In this document: positions 6,608 through 14,956 of the stretch, one piece after another
Layout of the letters: every line of letters starts with the position of its first letter
Numbering within the stretch: the stretch's first letter is position 1
Assembly (NCBI GenBank): GCA_017745115.1
Contig: JAGIAA010000043.1
Span: 1-23,836, forward strand
Source of the DNA: Sphingobium sp.
GTDB lineage: Bacteria; Pseudomonadota; Alphaproteobacteria; Sphingomonadales; Sphingomonadaceae
Reading direction: 5' to 3'
Length of the DNA stretch: 23,836 nucleotides
Position numbers and translations under genes: made by a program
The notes under the pieces: model-generated
What the model was told of the DNA's origin: nothing
Database searches by the model: none
Seen by the model: the letters and a program-made list of their open reading frames with translations, nothing else

Positions 6608-7822
6608 TCACTCAATCGCCGTCAATGGCGAGGCGGCGCCACTGGGTGCGCTCAGCTGTGCCTGGGCCTGGCCCTGCGCGCGGGCGATATAGCCCTTGGA
6701 CTTCTCGACTTCGCCGGAGAGCGTGTTGACCGTGGTCTTCATGTTCTCGAGGGCCTTGAGTTTGAACGTGTCGATATTGTCCATCGTGTCGTAGATGTTC
6801 TGAAAAGCGCGCTGCAGCGTCTCGATCGGGATCGTGCTGTTCGCGGCCTGCTCGTGGATGGCGGCGGTCTGGGTCTTCAGCAGGTTGCCCGTGCTGTCGA
6901 TGATGTTCGCCGTCGTCGTGTTGAGCGCGGTGATCTGGTCGAGGACGAGCTTCTGCCCGACCAGCGCCTGCGCCACCGTGACGGCCGTGCGCAGCGCCGC
7001 GACCGTCGTCGTGCCGGCGCGGTCGACGCCCTTCACCAGCTCGACATTGTTCTTCTTGACCAGATCGAGCGCGAGATAGCCCTGCACCGTCACCGCCATC
7101 TGCGTCAGCAGGTCCTGGTGGCGCTGGCGGACATAGAAGAGCGCGCTCTCGCGGATCGCCTTCGCCTTGGCCGGATCGGTCGAGTCCAACTCCAGCGCCT
7201 TGTCCTCGAGCTTCTCGTCCATCTTCTTGGCGATGTGGATCATCTGCTCCAGCTTGCCCATCGTCGCCCACATATTCTGGCGCTCGACGTCGATCGCGGC
7301 ATTGTCCTTGATGAGCGTGTCCTTGCCCGAGGCGAGGCTGCCCAGGATCGAGTTGATATGAGTTTGGCTCGATTTGTAGCTGTCGAAATAGTTGCGCAGC
7401 TTGTTGCCGAACGGAATGATTCCGAAGATTTTCTTCGGCGCGAGCAGATTGCCTTTCTTGCCCGGATCGAGATCCTCGACCACGCGGCGCAGCTCCGCGA
7501 GATCGGTGCCGACGCCGCCTTCCTGGTTCATCGCCTTGACCGGCCGGTCGAGGAAGCGGTTGGAGTGACCCGCCGCTTCGGCGATCTCCTTGCGGCCCAT
7601 ATTGGTGATCTGGTCGACCTTCTGGCCGAACTCCGGCGAATTGGCATCGAGCGCCGCGAGCTCGTCGACGAAGGTGTCGACCTTCTCCTGCAGCTTGCTC
7701 TTCTTGCCCTCGTCGATCGGCACGAGACCCGCCGCCTTCTCGGCCGCCACCACTGGCACCGGATCGGGCGGCGTCAGGTTGAGCTCGACTTCGGTCTTCG
7801 TTTCGGTGGGCGTCGTGGCCAT
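6608..7822 (-). CDS. telA: TelA family (toxic anion resistance) protein
   Basis: The 404-residue product belongs to the TelA family (PF05816). The central region runs from about 60 to 370 and is almost wholly helical, with recognisable blocks such as IIPFGNKLRNYFDSYKSSQ, IDVERQNMW, FYVRQRHQDLLTQMAV and the N-x-x-L-V-K-G-V-D-R segment. Family members have been linked to tellurite, nisin and other envelope stress tolerance, and are thought to act at the inner face of the membrane; no catalytic site is known. Two adjacent ATGs exist (7825 and 7822). AAGGAG is six bases from the second, so 7822 is preferred. It leads an operon with the xpaC-like gene and has a candidate promoter at 7844-7871. Confidence 0.9.
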   Translation of the reverse strand: MATTPTETKTEVELNLTPPDPVPVVAAEKAAGLVPIDEGKKSKLQEKVDTFVDELAALDANSPEFGQKVDQITNMGRKEIAEAAGHSNRFLDRPVKAMNQEGGVGTDLAELRRVVEDLDPGKKGNLLAPKKIFGIIPFGNKLRNYFDSYKSSQTHINSILGSLASGKDTLIKDNAAIDVERQNMWATMGKLEQMIHIAKKMDEKLEDKALELDSTDPAKAKAIRESALFYVRQRHQDLLTQMAVTVQGYLALDLVKKNNVELVKGVDRAGTTTVAALRTAVTVAQALVGQKLVLDQITALNTTTANIIDSTGNLLKTQTAAIHEQAANSTIPIETLQRAFQNIYDTMDNIDTFKLKALENMKTTVNTLSGEVEKSKGYIARAQGQAQAQLSAPSGAASPLTAIE

Positions 7823-7843
7823 CATCGTCTCCTTACCGGTGTA

Positions 7844-7871
7844 ATATTAGACTAGAACACCAGTGGATCAA
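7844..7871 (-). promoter_or_regulatory. candidate sigma70-type promoter of the telA operon
   Basis: On the minus strand TTGATC (7866-7871) and TAATAT (7844-7849) are 16 bases apart and end about 20 bases before the telA start. Each box matches its consensus at four of six positions. Confidence 0.35.
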
Positions 7872-8151
7872 GTGTGGTTCGATCATAGCGTGCGGTAGCG
7901 GCAGGGGAAGGGGGACGGTGTCCGTTCGCCGGATCGTTGAAGACTCACCGGGGCGACGCTATGTGGACCGGGTCGGAAAAGGCAGACTTGGTTTGGTAAG
8001 CCCAAGTCCTTTCGGTAACGAAAGCTCTGGTCTTTGGCCTCGCGCACGAGATCCCCGCGACGAACAAGGTGCTGTTGAGGCGCCCAACGTTCGTCCGTGA
8101 GGTGCTCGGGTTCGGGAAACGCTCCGGTCGGATATCGACAATGGAGTGGCT
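7872..8151. other. 280-base non-coding leader with two tandem hairpins, upstream of the monooxygenase
   Basis: I see no convincing gene here; the gap between telA and the monooxygenase totals about 330 bases. Two neighbouring stem-loops stand out: ACTTGG-N10-CCAAGT (7986-8007), and directly after it CTTTCG-GTAA-CGAAAG (8009-8024), whose loop is of the GNRA type. They lie about 130 bases before the monooxygenase start and could belong to a structured 5' leader or to protein binding sites. I do not recognise a riboswitch class. Confidence 0.35.
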
Positions 8152-9681
8152 ATGGGCACCGACAATTCTCTTTTTGACGTCATCGTCGCCGGCGCTGGTC
8201 CCGTCGGCCTGTTTCTCGCCTGTGAGCTGCGCCTCGGGGGCTGTTCCGTGCTGGTCCTCGAGAAAGCCCCGGACCCCCGTTCGCCGTTTAAGGATCTGCC
8301 GTTCGGCTTGCGCGGCCTCTCGGTCCCCACGATCGAGAGCCTTGATCGCCGGGACCTGCTGGATGATCTCCGGGATCGGGTTGCCAGCCGCGACACACAG
8401 TCTGCGGCGCATTGGATTCAGCATCAGCGGCGTTCGGGGGGGCATTTCGCAGGCATTCAGCTCTTTCTGGACCGGATCGACGAGACAGCATGGCATTATC
8501 GCTTGCCAGGCTCGATCGGCAGCCTCGCGGCGGATATGGCGAGCATCGAGGAAGCCTTCGCCGCTCGCGCAGAGGCTCTCGGCGTCGTCATCCGGCGTGG
8601 TTGTGCCATCGAGGCGATTGAGCCATTCCGTGATGGAGTAACGACCCGGGCGGGAGGCCAAATATTTCGGTCGTCCTGGCTCGTCGGTTGCGATGGCGGG
8701 CGCAGCACGGTGCGCAAAGCGGCAAGCATCGGTTTTGCCGGCACCGATCCCGAATTTACCGGCTATTCCGTGCAGGTCGAACTCGCCAATCCGGGCATAC
8801 TTAAAGCGGGCCGGCACTACACGCCCACCGGCGTATATACTTATTCCCCGCCCGGAACGATCGCGATGGTCGACTTCGACGGCGGCGCCTTCCATCGTAC
8901 AGAGCCGACGCAAGAGCAGGTCGAGGCAGTGCTACGCAGGATCACCGGCGCGGACGTGAAGCTCGTCGCGCTCAGACTTGCCACCACCTGGTCCGATCGC
9001 GCGTTTCAGGCCGCCGAATATCGCCGAGGCCATGTGTTGCTGGCTGGCGATGCCGCGCACATCCATTCGCCCTTGGGCGGGCAAGGGCTCAATCTCGGCC
9101 TCGGCGACGCCATGAATCTCGGCTGGAAGCTGGCCGCGACCATTCGGGGCGATGCACCGGATGGCCTGCTCGAAAGCTATGCGCGTGAGCGACATCCGGT
9201 CGGCGCGCAAATCCTCGACTGGTCCCGTGCGCAGGTCGTATTGATGCGGCCGCACCGAAGTTCTCGCGCTCTCGAAGCGATCGTCCGGGATCTGATTGAG
9301 ACCCGCGATGGCGCAACTTATTTCGCAAGGCGTGTATGGGGCGTCGATCTCGCCTACGATATGGGCGAGGGACATGAACTCCTCGGCCGCAGTATTCCTG
9401 ACTTCCGCCTACTCGACGGCAGCAGCGTGAACCGCCAGCTTCGGACTGGGCATGGCCTCCTGCTGGACTTCGGGCGAAACCCCTCGCTTAGAGCCGTTGC
9501 CGGCCGATGGGGCGATCGCATCTCCTATGCCATTGGCGACGGCGAGCATCGGCTGGGACTCAGCGCGGCGCTGGTGCGGCCCGACGGGGTGGTTGCCTGG
9601 GCTTGCGAAGGCTCGCCAGATCTGGAGGATGTTGGGCGTGCAGCCGGCCGCTGGTTTGGGATGCCCCGCGACGCGGAATAG
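8152..9681 (+). CDS. FAD-dependent aromatic-type monooxygenase
   Basis: The 509-residue protein is a class A flavoprotein monooxygenase (PF01494, UbiH/PheA/TfdB/MhpA type) that would hydroxylate an aromatic or polyketide-like substrate using FAD, NAD(P)H and oxygen. The three hallmark motifs are present: G14-A-G-P-V-G19 with E37 for the ADP of FAD, the DG motif V-G-C-D181-G182, and the GD motif L-A-G-D300-A-A-H-I-H-S-P-L-G-G-Q-G. After about residue 395 a thioredoxin-like C-terminal domain (RTGHGLLLDFG) is typical of the phenol-hydroxylase/MhpA branch. The ATG at 8152 has GGAG five bases upstream; a GTG at 8146 would cover that site. No aromatic ring-cleavage genes or dedicated regulator are adjacent, so the substrate cannot be guessed. 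Confidence 0.85.
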   Translation: MGTDNSLFDVIVAGAGPVGLFLACELRLGGCSVLVLEKAPDPRSPFKDLPFGLRGLSVPTIESLDRRDLLDDLRDRVASRDTQSAAHWIQHQRRSGGHFAGIQLFLDRIDETAWHYRLPGSIGSLAADMASIEEAFAARAEALGVVIRRGCAIEAIEPFRDGVTTRAGGQIFRSSWLVGCDGGRSTVRKAASIGFAGTDPEFTGYSVQVELANPGILKAGRHYTPTGVYTYSPPGTIAMVDFDGGAFHRTEPTQEQVEAVLRRITGADVKLVALRLATTWSDRAFQAAEYRRGHVLLAGDAAHIHSPLGGQGLNLGLGDAMNLGWKLAATIRGDAPDGLLESYARERHPVGAQILDWSRAQVVLMRPHRSSRALEAIVRDLIETRDGATYFARRVWGVDLAYDMGEGHELLGRSIPDFRLLDGSSVNRQLRTGHGLLLDFGRNPSLRAVAGRWGDRISYAIGDGEHRLGLSAALVRPDGVVAWACEGSPDLEDVGRAAGRWFGMPRDAE

Positions 9682-9820
9682 TTGCCCGCGCGCCCCTCCC
9701 GCTCTGGTAAACGAATTTTCAGCATGTTTCGCCGATAAGCCCCCGTTTGGAGAGACATTGCAACGGCGGGTCTTATGCAGCATCGTCATGACTTCGAGAG
9801 GATGCCCCGGGAGGCGCGTA

Positions 9821-9839
9821 CGGACGGCAAGGCCGTCCG
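9821..9839 (+). other. strong hairpin just upstream of sthA
   Basis: CGGACGGC-AAG-GCCGTCCG is a perfect eight-base-pair stem with a three-base loop. It ends 19 bases before the sthA GTG start. No T-tract follows, so a role in the leader (translation or RNA stability) is as likely as termination after the monooxygenase. Confidence 0.45.
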
Positions 9840-9858
9840 CAACCGCAGGGGGGGCGAC

Positions 9859-11256
9859 GTGGAACGCTACGAACTGGTTGTCATCGGCAGCGGTCCCGCT
9901 GGCCGCCGCGCTGCGGTCCAGGCGGCCAAGCTCGGCAAGTCCGTTCTCGTTGTCGAGGGGCGCAGGCGTGTCGGCGGCGTCTCCGTCCACACCGGCACCA
10001 TTCCTTCGAAGACCCTGCGCGAGACCGTGCTCAACCTGTCCGGCTGGCGCGAGCGCGGTTTCTATGGCCGCTCCTACCGCGTGAAGCAGCATATCGGCGG
10101 CGAGGATCTCGGCAATCGGCTGGGCATGACGCTTCAGCACGAAGTGGATGTGCTGGAGCACCAGTTCCAGCGCAACGGCGTGCGCACCATGTCTGGCTTC
10201 GCGCGCTTCATCGATCCGCATCACATCCAGGTCACCGCGCCCGACGAGAGCGAACTGGTCGTCGAGGGCGAGCGCTTCGTCATCGCGGTCGGCACCCAGC
10301 CGTTCCGGCCCGATTATATCCCCTTCGACGACAAGGCGATCATCGACAGCGACACGGTCATCGAGGAGCCCTGCGTGCCGCGCAGTCTCTGCGTGATCGG
10401 CGCGGGCGTCATCGGCATCGAATATGCCACCATCTTCTCCGCGCTCGACGTTGCCGTAACGCTGATCGAGCCGCGCGAGACCTTCCTCGATTTCGTCGAC
10501 CGCGAGATCATCGCGGAGTTCACGCACCAGCTGCGCGATCGCGGCGTTTCGTTCCGGCTCGGTGCCAAGGTCACCAAGATCGAGAAGGACAAGTCCGGCC
10601 GCGTCGTGACGTCGCTCGAGGACGGCCGCGCGGTGCGCACCGAAATGCTGCTCTTCGCGGCCGGCCGCATGGGCGCGACCGCCAGCCTGGGCCTCGAAAA
10701 TTGCGGGCTGAGCTGCGACAATCGCGGCCGTCTCACGGTCGACCCCAAGACCTTTCAGACCGAAATCCCGCACATTTATGCCGCGGGCGACGTGATCGGC
10801 TTCCCGAGCCTCGCGTCCACCTCGATGGAGCAGGGGCGCATCGCCGCCTGTCATGCCTTCGGCCTGCCGATGCCGCCCGCGCCGGCCTATTTCCCCTATG
10901 GCATCTATGCCGTGCCGGAAATTTCGACGGTGGGCATGAGCGAGGAAGAGGTGCGGGAGAAGGGCATTCCCTATGAGTGCGGGGTCGCGCGCTTCCGGGA
11001 GACCTCGCGCGGCCACATCATGGGCCTCGATACCGGCCTCATGAAGATGATCTTCTCGCTGAAGACCCGCAAGCTGCTCGGCGTCCACATCATCGGCGAG
11101 GGCGCGACCGAATTGATCCACATCGGGCAAGCGGTGCTCAACCTGAAGGGCACGATCGACTATTTCATCGAGAATACCTTCAACTATCCGACGCTTGCCG
11201 AGGCGTATAAAATCGCCGCCCTCGATGCCTGGAACCGGATGCCCCGAGTGAGCTGA
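9859..11256 (+). CDS. sthA: soluble (Si-specific) NAD(P)+ transhydrogenase
   Basis: The 465-residue protein is a class I pyridine nucleotide-disulfide oxidoreductase family flavoenzyme that best matches SthA, which moves hydride between NADPH and NAD+ in the cytoplasm. Visible are the FAD site G10-S-G-P-A-G15 with E33, the NAD(P) domain V-I-G-A-G-V-I-G (about 177-184), A-A-G-D-V-I-G-F-P-S-L-A (about 308-319) and the dimer interface F-N-Y-P-T-L-A-E-A-Y. The segment where dithiol relatives carry CxxxxC reads G-G-V-S-V-H-T-G-T-I-P-S-K, so no redox-active cysteine pair exists, as expected for SthA rather than lipoamide dehydrogenase or glutathione reductase. The GTG at 9859, preceded by AGGGGGG, gives the normal N-terminus. 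An ATG at 9775 would add 28 atypical residues encoded by the hairpin region. Confidence 0.9.
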   Translation: MERYELVVIGSGPAGRRAAVQAAKLGKSVLVVEGRRRVGGVSVHTGTIPSKTLRETVLNLSGWRERGFYGRSYRVKQHIGGEDLGNRLGMTLQHEVDVLEHQFQRNGVRTMSGFARFIDPHHIQVTAPDESELVVEGERFVIAVGTQPFRPDYIPFDDKAIIDSDTVIEEPCVPRSLCVIGAGVIGIEYATIFSALDVAVTLIEPRETFLDFVDREIIAEFTHQLRDRGVSFRLGAKVTKIEKDKSGRVVTSLEDGRAVRTEMLLFAAGRMGATASLGLENCGLSCDNRGRLTVDPKTFQTEIPHIYAAGDVIGFPSLASTSMEQGRIAACHAFGLPMPPAPAYFPYGIYAVPEISTVGMSEEEVREKGIPYECGVARFRETSRGHIMGLDTGLMKMIFSLKTRKLLGVHIIGEGATELIHIGQAVLNLKGTIDYFIENTFNYPTLAEAYKIAALDAWNRMPRVS

Positions 11257-11359
11257 TGCTTGCGGCGCCGTAGCGTCAAATTTGAATAATCGGATCCGGA
11301 ATGGTTCACCGTTTTTCAATCGTTTGCCGCCATATGGTGCAACGGGAGAGAGTGCTGCC

Positions 11360-11749
11360 ATGCACATTGAGATCACATCGGCGCTGCAAAGCGCGCTGCA
11401 AGCCTGTTCCGATACCGAGCGCAGCCTGATTGCGATCGGCAAGCGGACCGATCCCGAGCGCAAGTTCGACCTGGTCCAGCATCGCCGCAAGTTCGCCGAA
11501 CAGATGGGCCACGTCAGCCAGATGATCGATCAGGACGGCGCTCTCCAGCGGCGCCCCGACATGGTCATGGAAATGAACAGCCGCCTCTCCGCATTCCGCT
11601 TCGCGATCGGTCAGCATCAGGCCAGCTGGCCCGCCGTCCGCATCGACGAGGACGCGCATGCCTATGCCGAGTCAGCGCGCGGCACCTATGCCAAGTCCGA
11701 TCAATTCTGGAACTGGTGCAGCGAAAACCTGACGTTCGAGCGCGACTAG
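11360..11749 (+). CDS. conserved-looking hypothetical helical protein (129 aa)
   Basis: I do not recognise this family. The 129-residue product has no signal peptide or membrane segment and is predicted mainly helical, with charged stretches such as DPERKFDLVQHRRKFAEQM (31-49) and a W/F-rich C-terminus (DQFWNWCSENL). The ATG at 11360 has GGGAGAG nine bases upstream; an upstream in-frame start at 11282 would add 26 residues across the ribosome binding site and is rejected. A weak EcfG-like promoter (GGAAT at 11298, CGTT at 11321, spacing 18) lies in front. It stands alone between sthA and a palindromic repeat. Real coding is supported by the ribosome site and by non-repetitive composition; the function is unknown. 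Confidence 0.65.
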   Translation: MHIEITSALQSALQACSDTERSLIAIGKRTDPERKFDLVQHRRKFAEQMGHVSQMIDQDGALQRRPDMVMEMNSRLSAFRFAIGQHQASWPAVRIDEDAHAYAESARGTYAKSDQFWNWCSENLTFERD

Positions 11750-11776
11750 ACTCCGATCCATCCCTGTTGAACCGCC

Positions 11777-11867
11777 CGTCATTGCGAGCTCGGACGCCGG
11801 GTGAAGCAATCCGGGAGCGCTCGCGACAGGCCTGGATCGCCGCGCGGCTTCGTCGCTCGCAATGACG
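11777..11867. repeat. palindromic intergenic repeat, family A copy 1
   Basis: Perfect 13-base terminal inverted repeats, CGTCATTGCGAGC (11777-11789) and GCTCGCAATGACG (11855-11867), flank a partly palindromic middle containing GAAGCAATCC and CTGGATCGC. A second copy lies at 14843-14924. From memory this type is common in sphingomonads and behaves like a REP or miniature element. It sits 27 bases after the 129-residue gene; the rest of 11750-12037 shows no gene. Confidence 0.8.
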
Positions 11868-12037
11868 ATCCAGGTCCGCAGGATCATACGCTGGACGATC
11901 GCGTTCCAAGTTGATGATGTCCGGTCAGCGTGCCGTGGCGGCGCGACGAGCCGTCGTGCATTCGCGTTGTTTGTCGCTGGCGGACTTTCCAAGCGGAGCC
12001 TACAAGAACCGGCCCCTATGGAGAGGAGACGAGTCGC

Positions 12038-12451
12038 ATGCGTTCCGTTTTCAAGATTGCCGTTCTGCTTCTGGCGACCACAGCTGTCGTTGATAAAGTC
12101 CAGGCGCAAGGCCCCGGCGGCGGCGGTGGCCCGCCCAATTTCATGGCCCTCATCGACACCGACAAGGACGGCAAGGTCAGCCAGGCCGAATATACCGCCT
12201 TCGCCGAGCAGCGCTGGGGCCGTCTCTCTCAGGGTGCCGACAAGGTGAAGGTTGCGAGCTTGCAGGGCTTCCAGGCCAATGCCCTGGCCGGCATCGCGCC
12301 GGACGCCAATGGCGACGTGACCAAGGCAGCCTATCTCGCCGCCCAACCCGCCAAGTTCAAGGCGGCCGACACCAATGGCGACGGCTCGCTCAACGAAGCC
12401 GAACTGACCGCCAGCTTTCCGCGTCGTGGCGGCGGAGGCGGCGGCAACTAA
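12038..12451 (+). CDS. secreted EF-hand calcium-binding protein
   Basis: The 137-residue protein has a signal peptide (cleavage expected after V-Q-A, residue 23), a Gly/Pro-rich stretch, and two canonical EF-hand loops: D40-T-D-K-D-G-K-V-S-Q-A-E51 and D111-T-N-G-D-G-S-L-N-E-A-E122. A degenerate third loop (P-D-A-N-G-D, about 88-93) lies between them. The C-terminus is RRGGGGGGN. Such small periplasmic EF-hand proteins are frequent in sphingomonads and probably bind calcium; a partner is unknown. The ATG at 12038 has GAGAGGAGA upstream with good spacing. The gene stands alone, is followed by a strong terminator at 12489-12525, and precedes the GGDEF-EAL gene. Confidence 0.85.
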   Translation: MRSVFKIAVLLLATTAVVDKVQAQGPGGGGGPPNFMALIDTDKDGKVSQAEYTAFAEQRWGRLSQGADKVKVASLQGFQANALAGIAPDANGDVTKAAYLAAQPAKFKAADTNGDGSLNEAELTASFPRRGGGGGGN

Positions 12452-12488
12452 GCCGCGACAGGCCGACGCGGCGAGGCCGCGCAACCTC

Positions 12489-12525
12489 GGCAAAGGCCGC
12501 GTTCCTGGAGAACGCGGCCTTTGCC
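12489..12525 (+). terminator. strong stem-loop terminator after the EF-hand gene
   Basis: GGCAAAGGCCGCGTTC (12489-12504) pairs perfectly with GAACGCGGCCTTTGCC (12510-12525) across a five-base loop: sixteen base pairs. The downstream side is only mildly T-rich (TGTTCATC). Its position 38 bases past the stop supports termination. Confidence 0.75.
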
Positions 12526-12644
12526 TGTTCATCCTCATGGTTTCGTTGGATATTATTTACTCTTCATTGCTATAGCGGCTTCGCATGGGGCGAAACGTGC
12601 GATACTGAACCGACTTTGAGAGAAGCGGGAGGCATAGGACAGAC

Positions 12645-14810
12645 ATGCGATGTCCTGCATTTTCGTCGGATGAGGCTGGGCGCCTGAGGGCGCTCGACGA
12701 ATATGGGCTCGAGCAGGGATTGCCGAGCCTCGACCCCATTGTCGAAATTGCCCAGCGCATGTTCGGCGTGCCCGCCGCCGCCGTGAACATGATCGGCTCC
12801 GATCACGTCTTCTTCGCGGCCAGCGCCGGCATCGGCGAGGCCGACATGCGCCGCGACGTGTCCTTCTGCGCCCACGCGATCAATCAGAACGAGGTCATGG
12901 TCGTGCCCGACGCGCGGCTCGATCCGCGCTTTCACGACAATCCGATCGTCGCTGCCGGCATGATCCGCTTCTATGCGGGCGTCTCGCTCAAGTCCCCGGA
13001 CGGCCACGCGCTCGGCGCGCTCTGCGTCATCGACAGCGAGCCGCGTCCCGCGCTCAGCCCGGCCGACGAGGCTTGCCTGCGCGATCTCGCCAGGATCGCA
13101 TCGGACAAGCTGGAACTGCGCCGTCTCGAAATCGCGGCCGAAATCGGGCGGACACAGTTCGAATCCCGCGCCTCGATCTCGCCCAATGCCGTGATCGGCT
13201 TCGATTCCGAAGGTCGTGTCACGGCGTGGAATACCACCGCCGCCACCCTTTTCGGGCATGGCGCGTCCTTCATCCTCGGCAAGCCGCTCGAGGATCTGGT
13301 CTTCGCGCCGGATCGCCCGGTCGTGCGTGCCGCCGTTGCACGCATTCTCGAAAGCCAGGAGATGGCCGGCACGACCGCGGAGATCACGGCCCAGCGCGCG
13401 AGCGGCGCGACCTTCCCCGCGGAAATCGTCTGGACGCGGTGGGAAGAGGGCGGCCGCAGTAGCTTCGGCGCGGTGATCCGCGATATCAGCGCGCATCGCA
13501 GCGATCGCGAAGCGCTCTATCGCCTCTCGCATTACGACAGCCTGACCGGTCTTGCGAACCGGACCTTGCTGGGCGAGCGGATGAGCGAGGCGCTCCGCGC
13601 AGACGCCGCGCTCATCATCGTCGACATCGACGGCTTCAAGGACGTCAACGACACGCTCGGCCAGGCGGCTGGCGATGAGGTGCTGCGCATCATTGCCGCG
13701 CGCCTGCGCGAGATCGTGCCGCAGGCCCGGTCGATTGCCCGCATCGGCGGCGACGAGTTCGCCGTGCTGATGGTCGACGAGACCGATCCGGTTGCCCTGG
13801 CCACCGTCGCCCGCAGCCTCAGCAGCGTGATCGCCGAGCCCATGGTCGTCGAGGGGCATGAGATGCGGATCGCCGCCAGCTGCGGCATCGCCATTGCGCC
13901 CGATCATGGCGACACGGTCGAGGAGCTGACGAGCAGCGCCGACCTTGCGCTTTTCCAGGCGAAGAGCTCGGGCCGTGGCCGTTCCTCGCTCTTCATCCCC
14001 GCCTTGCGGGCCGAGGCGATTGCCCGCCGCATGTATGAGGCGGAGCTGCACCGCGCGCTTGAGCGCCATGAGTTCTGCCTCTTCTACCAGCCGCAGATTC
14101 GCCTCGCCGATGGCGCGCTGACCGGCGCCGAGGCGCTGATCCGCTGGCAGCATCCGGTGCGCGGCCTGCTCTCGCCCGCGGCTTTCCTGCCTGCGCTCGA
14201 GGGCGGTGTGCTGGCGTCGGCCGTCGGTCTCTGGACGTTGCGCGAGGGCTGTGCCCAGGCCGCGCGCTGGCGCAGGCTCCAGCCCGACTTCCGGGTCAGC
14301 ATCAATCTTTTCGCCGCGCAGTTCCGCAATGGCGATTTGCCCGATCAGGTGCGCACCATGCTGCTCACCCACGACTTGCCGCCCGCCGCGATCGAGCTGG
14401 AGATCACCGAGAACATCATTCTCGATCAGCAGGGGACGGTGCTGGCGCAGCTCGAGGAACTCCGCCAGATGGGTGTCGAACTCAGCTTCGACGATTTCGG
14501 CACCGGCTTCGCGTCGCTCAACCTGCTGCGCAGCTATCCGGTGAGCCGGATCAAGATCGACAAGATCTTCACCCAATCGGTGCACAGCTCCCAGCGCGAC
14601 CGCGCCATCGTCCTCTCGATCATCAGCATGGCCCATCAGTGCGGGATCAGTCTCGTCGCGGAGGGCGTGGAGGAAAAGGCACAGGCCGATTTCCTGCGCG
14701 ATCTCGGCTGCGACAAGGGGCAGGGCTATTATTTCGGCAAGCCGGCGCCGGCCGATCTTTTCGCCGAACAATATTGGCCGCCCATGCCGGCGGTGAACCG
14801 GGTGCACTAG
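12645..14810 (+). CDS. GAF-PAS-GGDEF-EAL cyclic-di-GMP turnover protein
   Basis: The 721-residue cytoplasmic protein has an N-terminal GAF domain (about 25-160, with the RRDVSFCAHAI block), a PAS domain (about 170-285), a diguanylate cyclase domain with intact G368-G-D-E-F372 and D-I-D-G-F-K-D-V-N-D, and a phosphodiesterase domain with E496-A-L, E589-N590, D616-D617-F-G-T-G, K637 and E-G-V-E-E. Both catalytic sites look complete, so it may make and degrade c-di-GMP under control of the sensor domains. The RxxD inhibitory site five residues before GGDEF is absent. No membrane segment is seen. The ATG at 12645 has GGGAGG twelve bases upstream, a long spacing. It is monocistronic, between a terminator and a family A repeat. 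The signal sensed is unknown. Confidence 0.92.
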   Translation: MRCPAFSSDEAGRLRALDEYGLEQGLPSLDPIVEIAQRMFGVPAAAVNMIGSDHVFFAASAGIGEADMRRDVSFCAHAINQNEVMVVPDARLDPRFHDNPIVAAGMIRFYAGVSLKSPDGHALGALCVIDSEPRPALSPADEACLRDLARIASDKLELRRLEIAAEIGRTQFESRASISPNAVIGFDSEGRVTAWNTTAATLFGHGASFILGKPLEDLVFAPDRPVVRAAVARILESQEMAGTTAEITAQRASGATFPAEIVWTRWEEGGRSSFGAVIRDISAHRSDREALYRLSHYDSLTGLANRTLLGERMSEALRADAALIIVDIDGFKDVNDTLGQAAGDEVLRIIAARLREIVPQARSIARIGGDEFAVLMVDETDPVALATVARSLSSVIAEPMVVEGHEMRIAASCGIAIAPDHGDTVEELTSSADLALFQAKSSGRGRSSLFIPALRAEAIARRMYEAELHRALERHEFCLFYQPQIRLADGALTGAEALIRWQHPVRGLLSPAAFLPALEGGVLASAVGLWTLREGCAQAARWRRLQPDFRVSINLFAAQFRNGDLPDQVRTMLLTHDLPPAAIELEITENIILDQQGTVLAQLEELRQMGVELSFDDFGTGFASLNLLRSYPVSRIKIDKIFTQSVHSSQRDRAIVLSIISMAHQCGISLVAEGVEEKAQADFLRDLGCDKGQGYYFGKPAPADLFAEQYWPPMPAVNRVH

Positions 14811-14842
14811 GACGCGAACTGGCGACTCGCTGAATAAAACTG

Positions 14843-14924
14843 CGTCATTGCGAGCGAAGCGCAGCAATCCAGGCCGATCTTGGCTACCCTGGATTGCCTC
14901 GGGGCTTTACTCCTCGCAATGACG
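14843..14924. repeat. palindromic intergenic repeat, family A copy 2
   Basis: It begins CGTCATTGCGAGCGAAGCG and ends CTCGCAATGACG, with an internal pair GCAATCCAGG / CCTGGATTGC. Both ends match the 11777-11867 copy; the right arm is more degenerate. It lies between the convergent GGDEF-EAL and SDR genes, where its hairpin could also act as a bidirectional transcription stop. Confidence 0.8.
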
Positions 14925-14956
14925 ATGTGGGCGAGGGCAGGGCTGAATTCGCCCCC

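Noticed and set aside
7945..8913. 322-residue minus-strand frame overlapping the monooxygenase start
   Set aside because: Most of it is antisense to the FAD-binding motifs of the monooxygenase; no family resemblance, no ribosome site.
11298..11324. EcfG promoter of the 129-residue gene
   Set aside because: GGAAT instead of GGAAC and a spacing of 18; too weak to list as a site on its own.
12570..14867. Long antisense open frame opposite the GGDEF-EAL gene (and similar ones at 9409-11490, 15583-17616, 6158-7855 and 483-1628)
   Set aside because: High-GC shadow frames: composition is arginine/alanine/histidine-rich without domains, and each lies opposite or out of frame with a gene having clear motifs.
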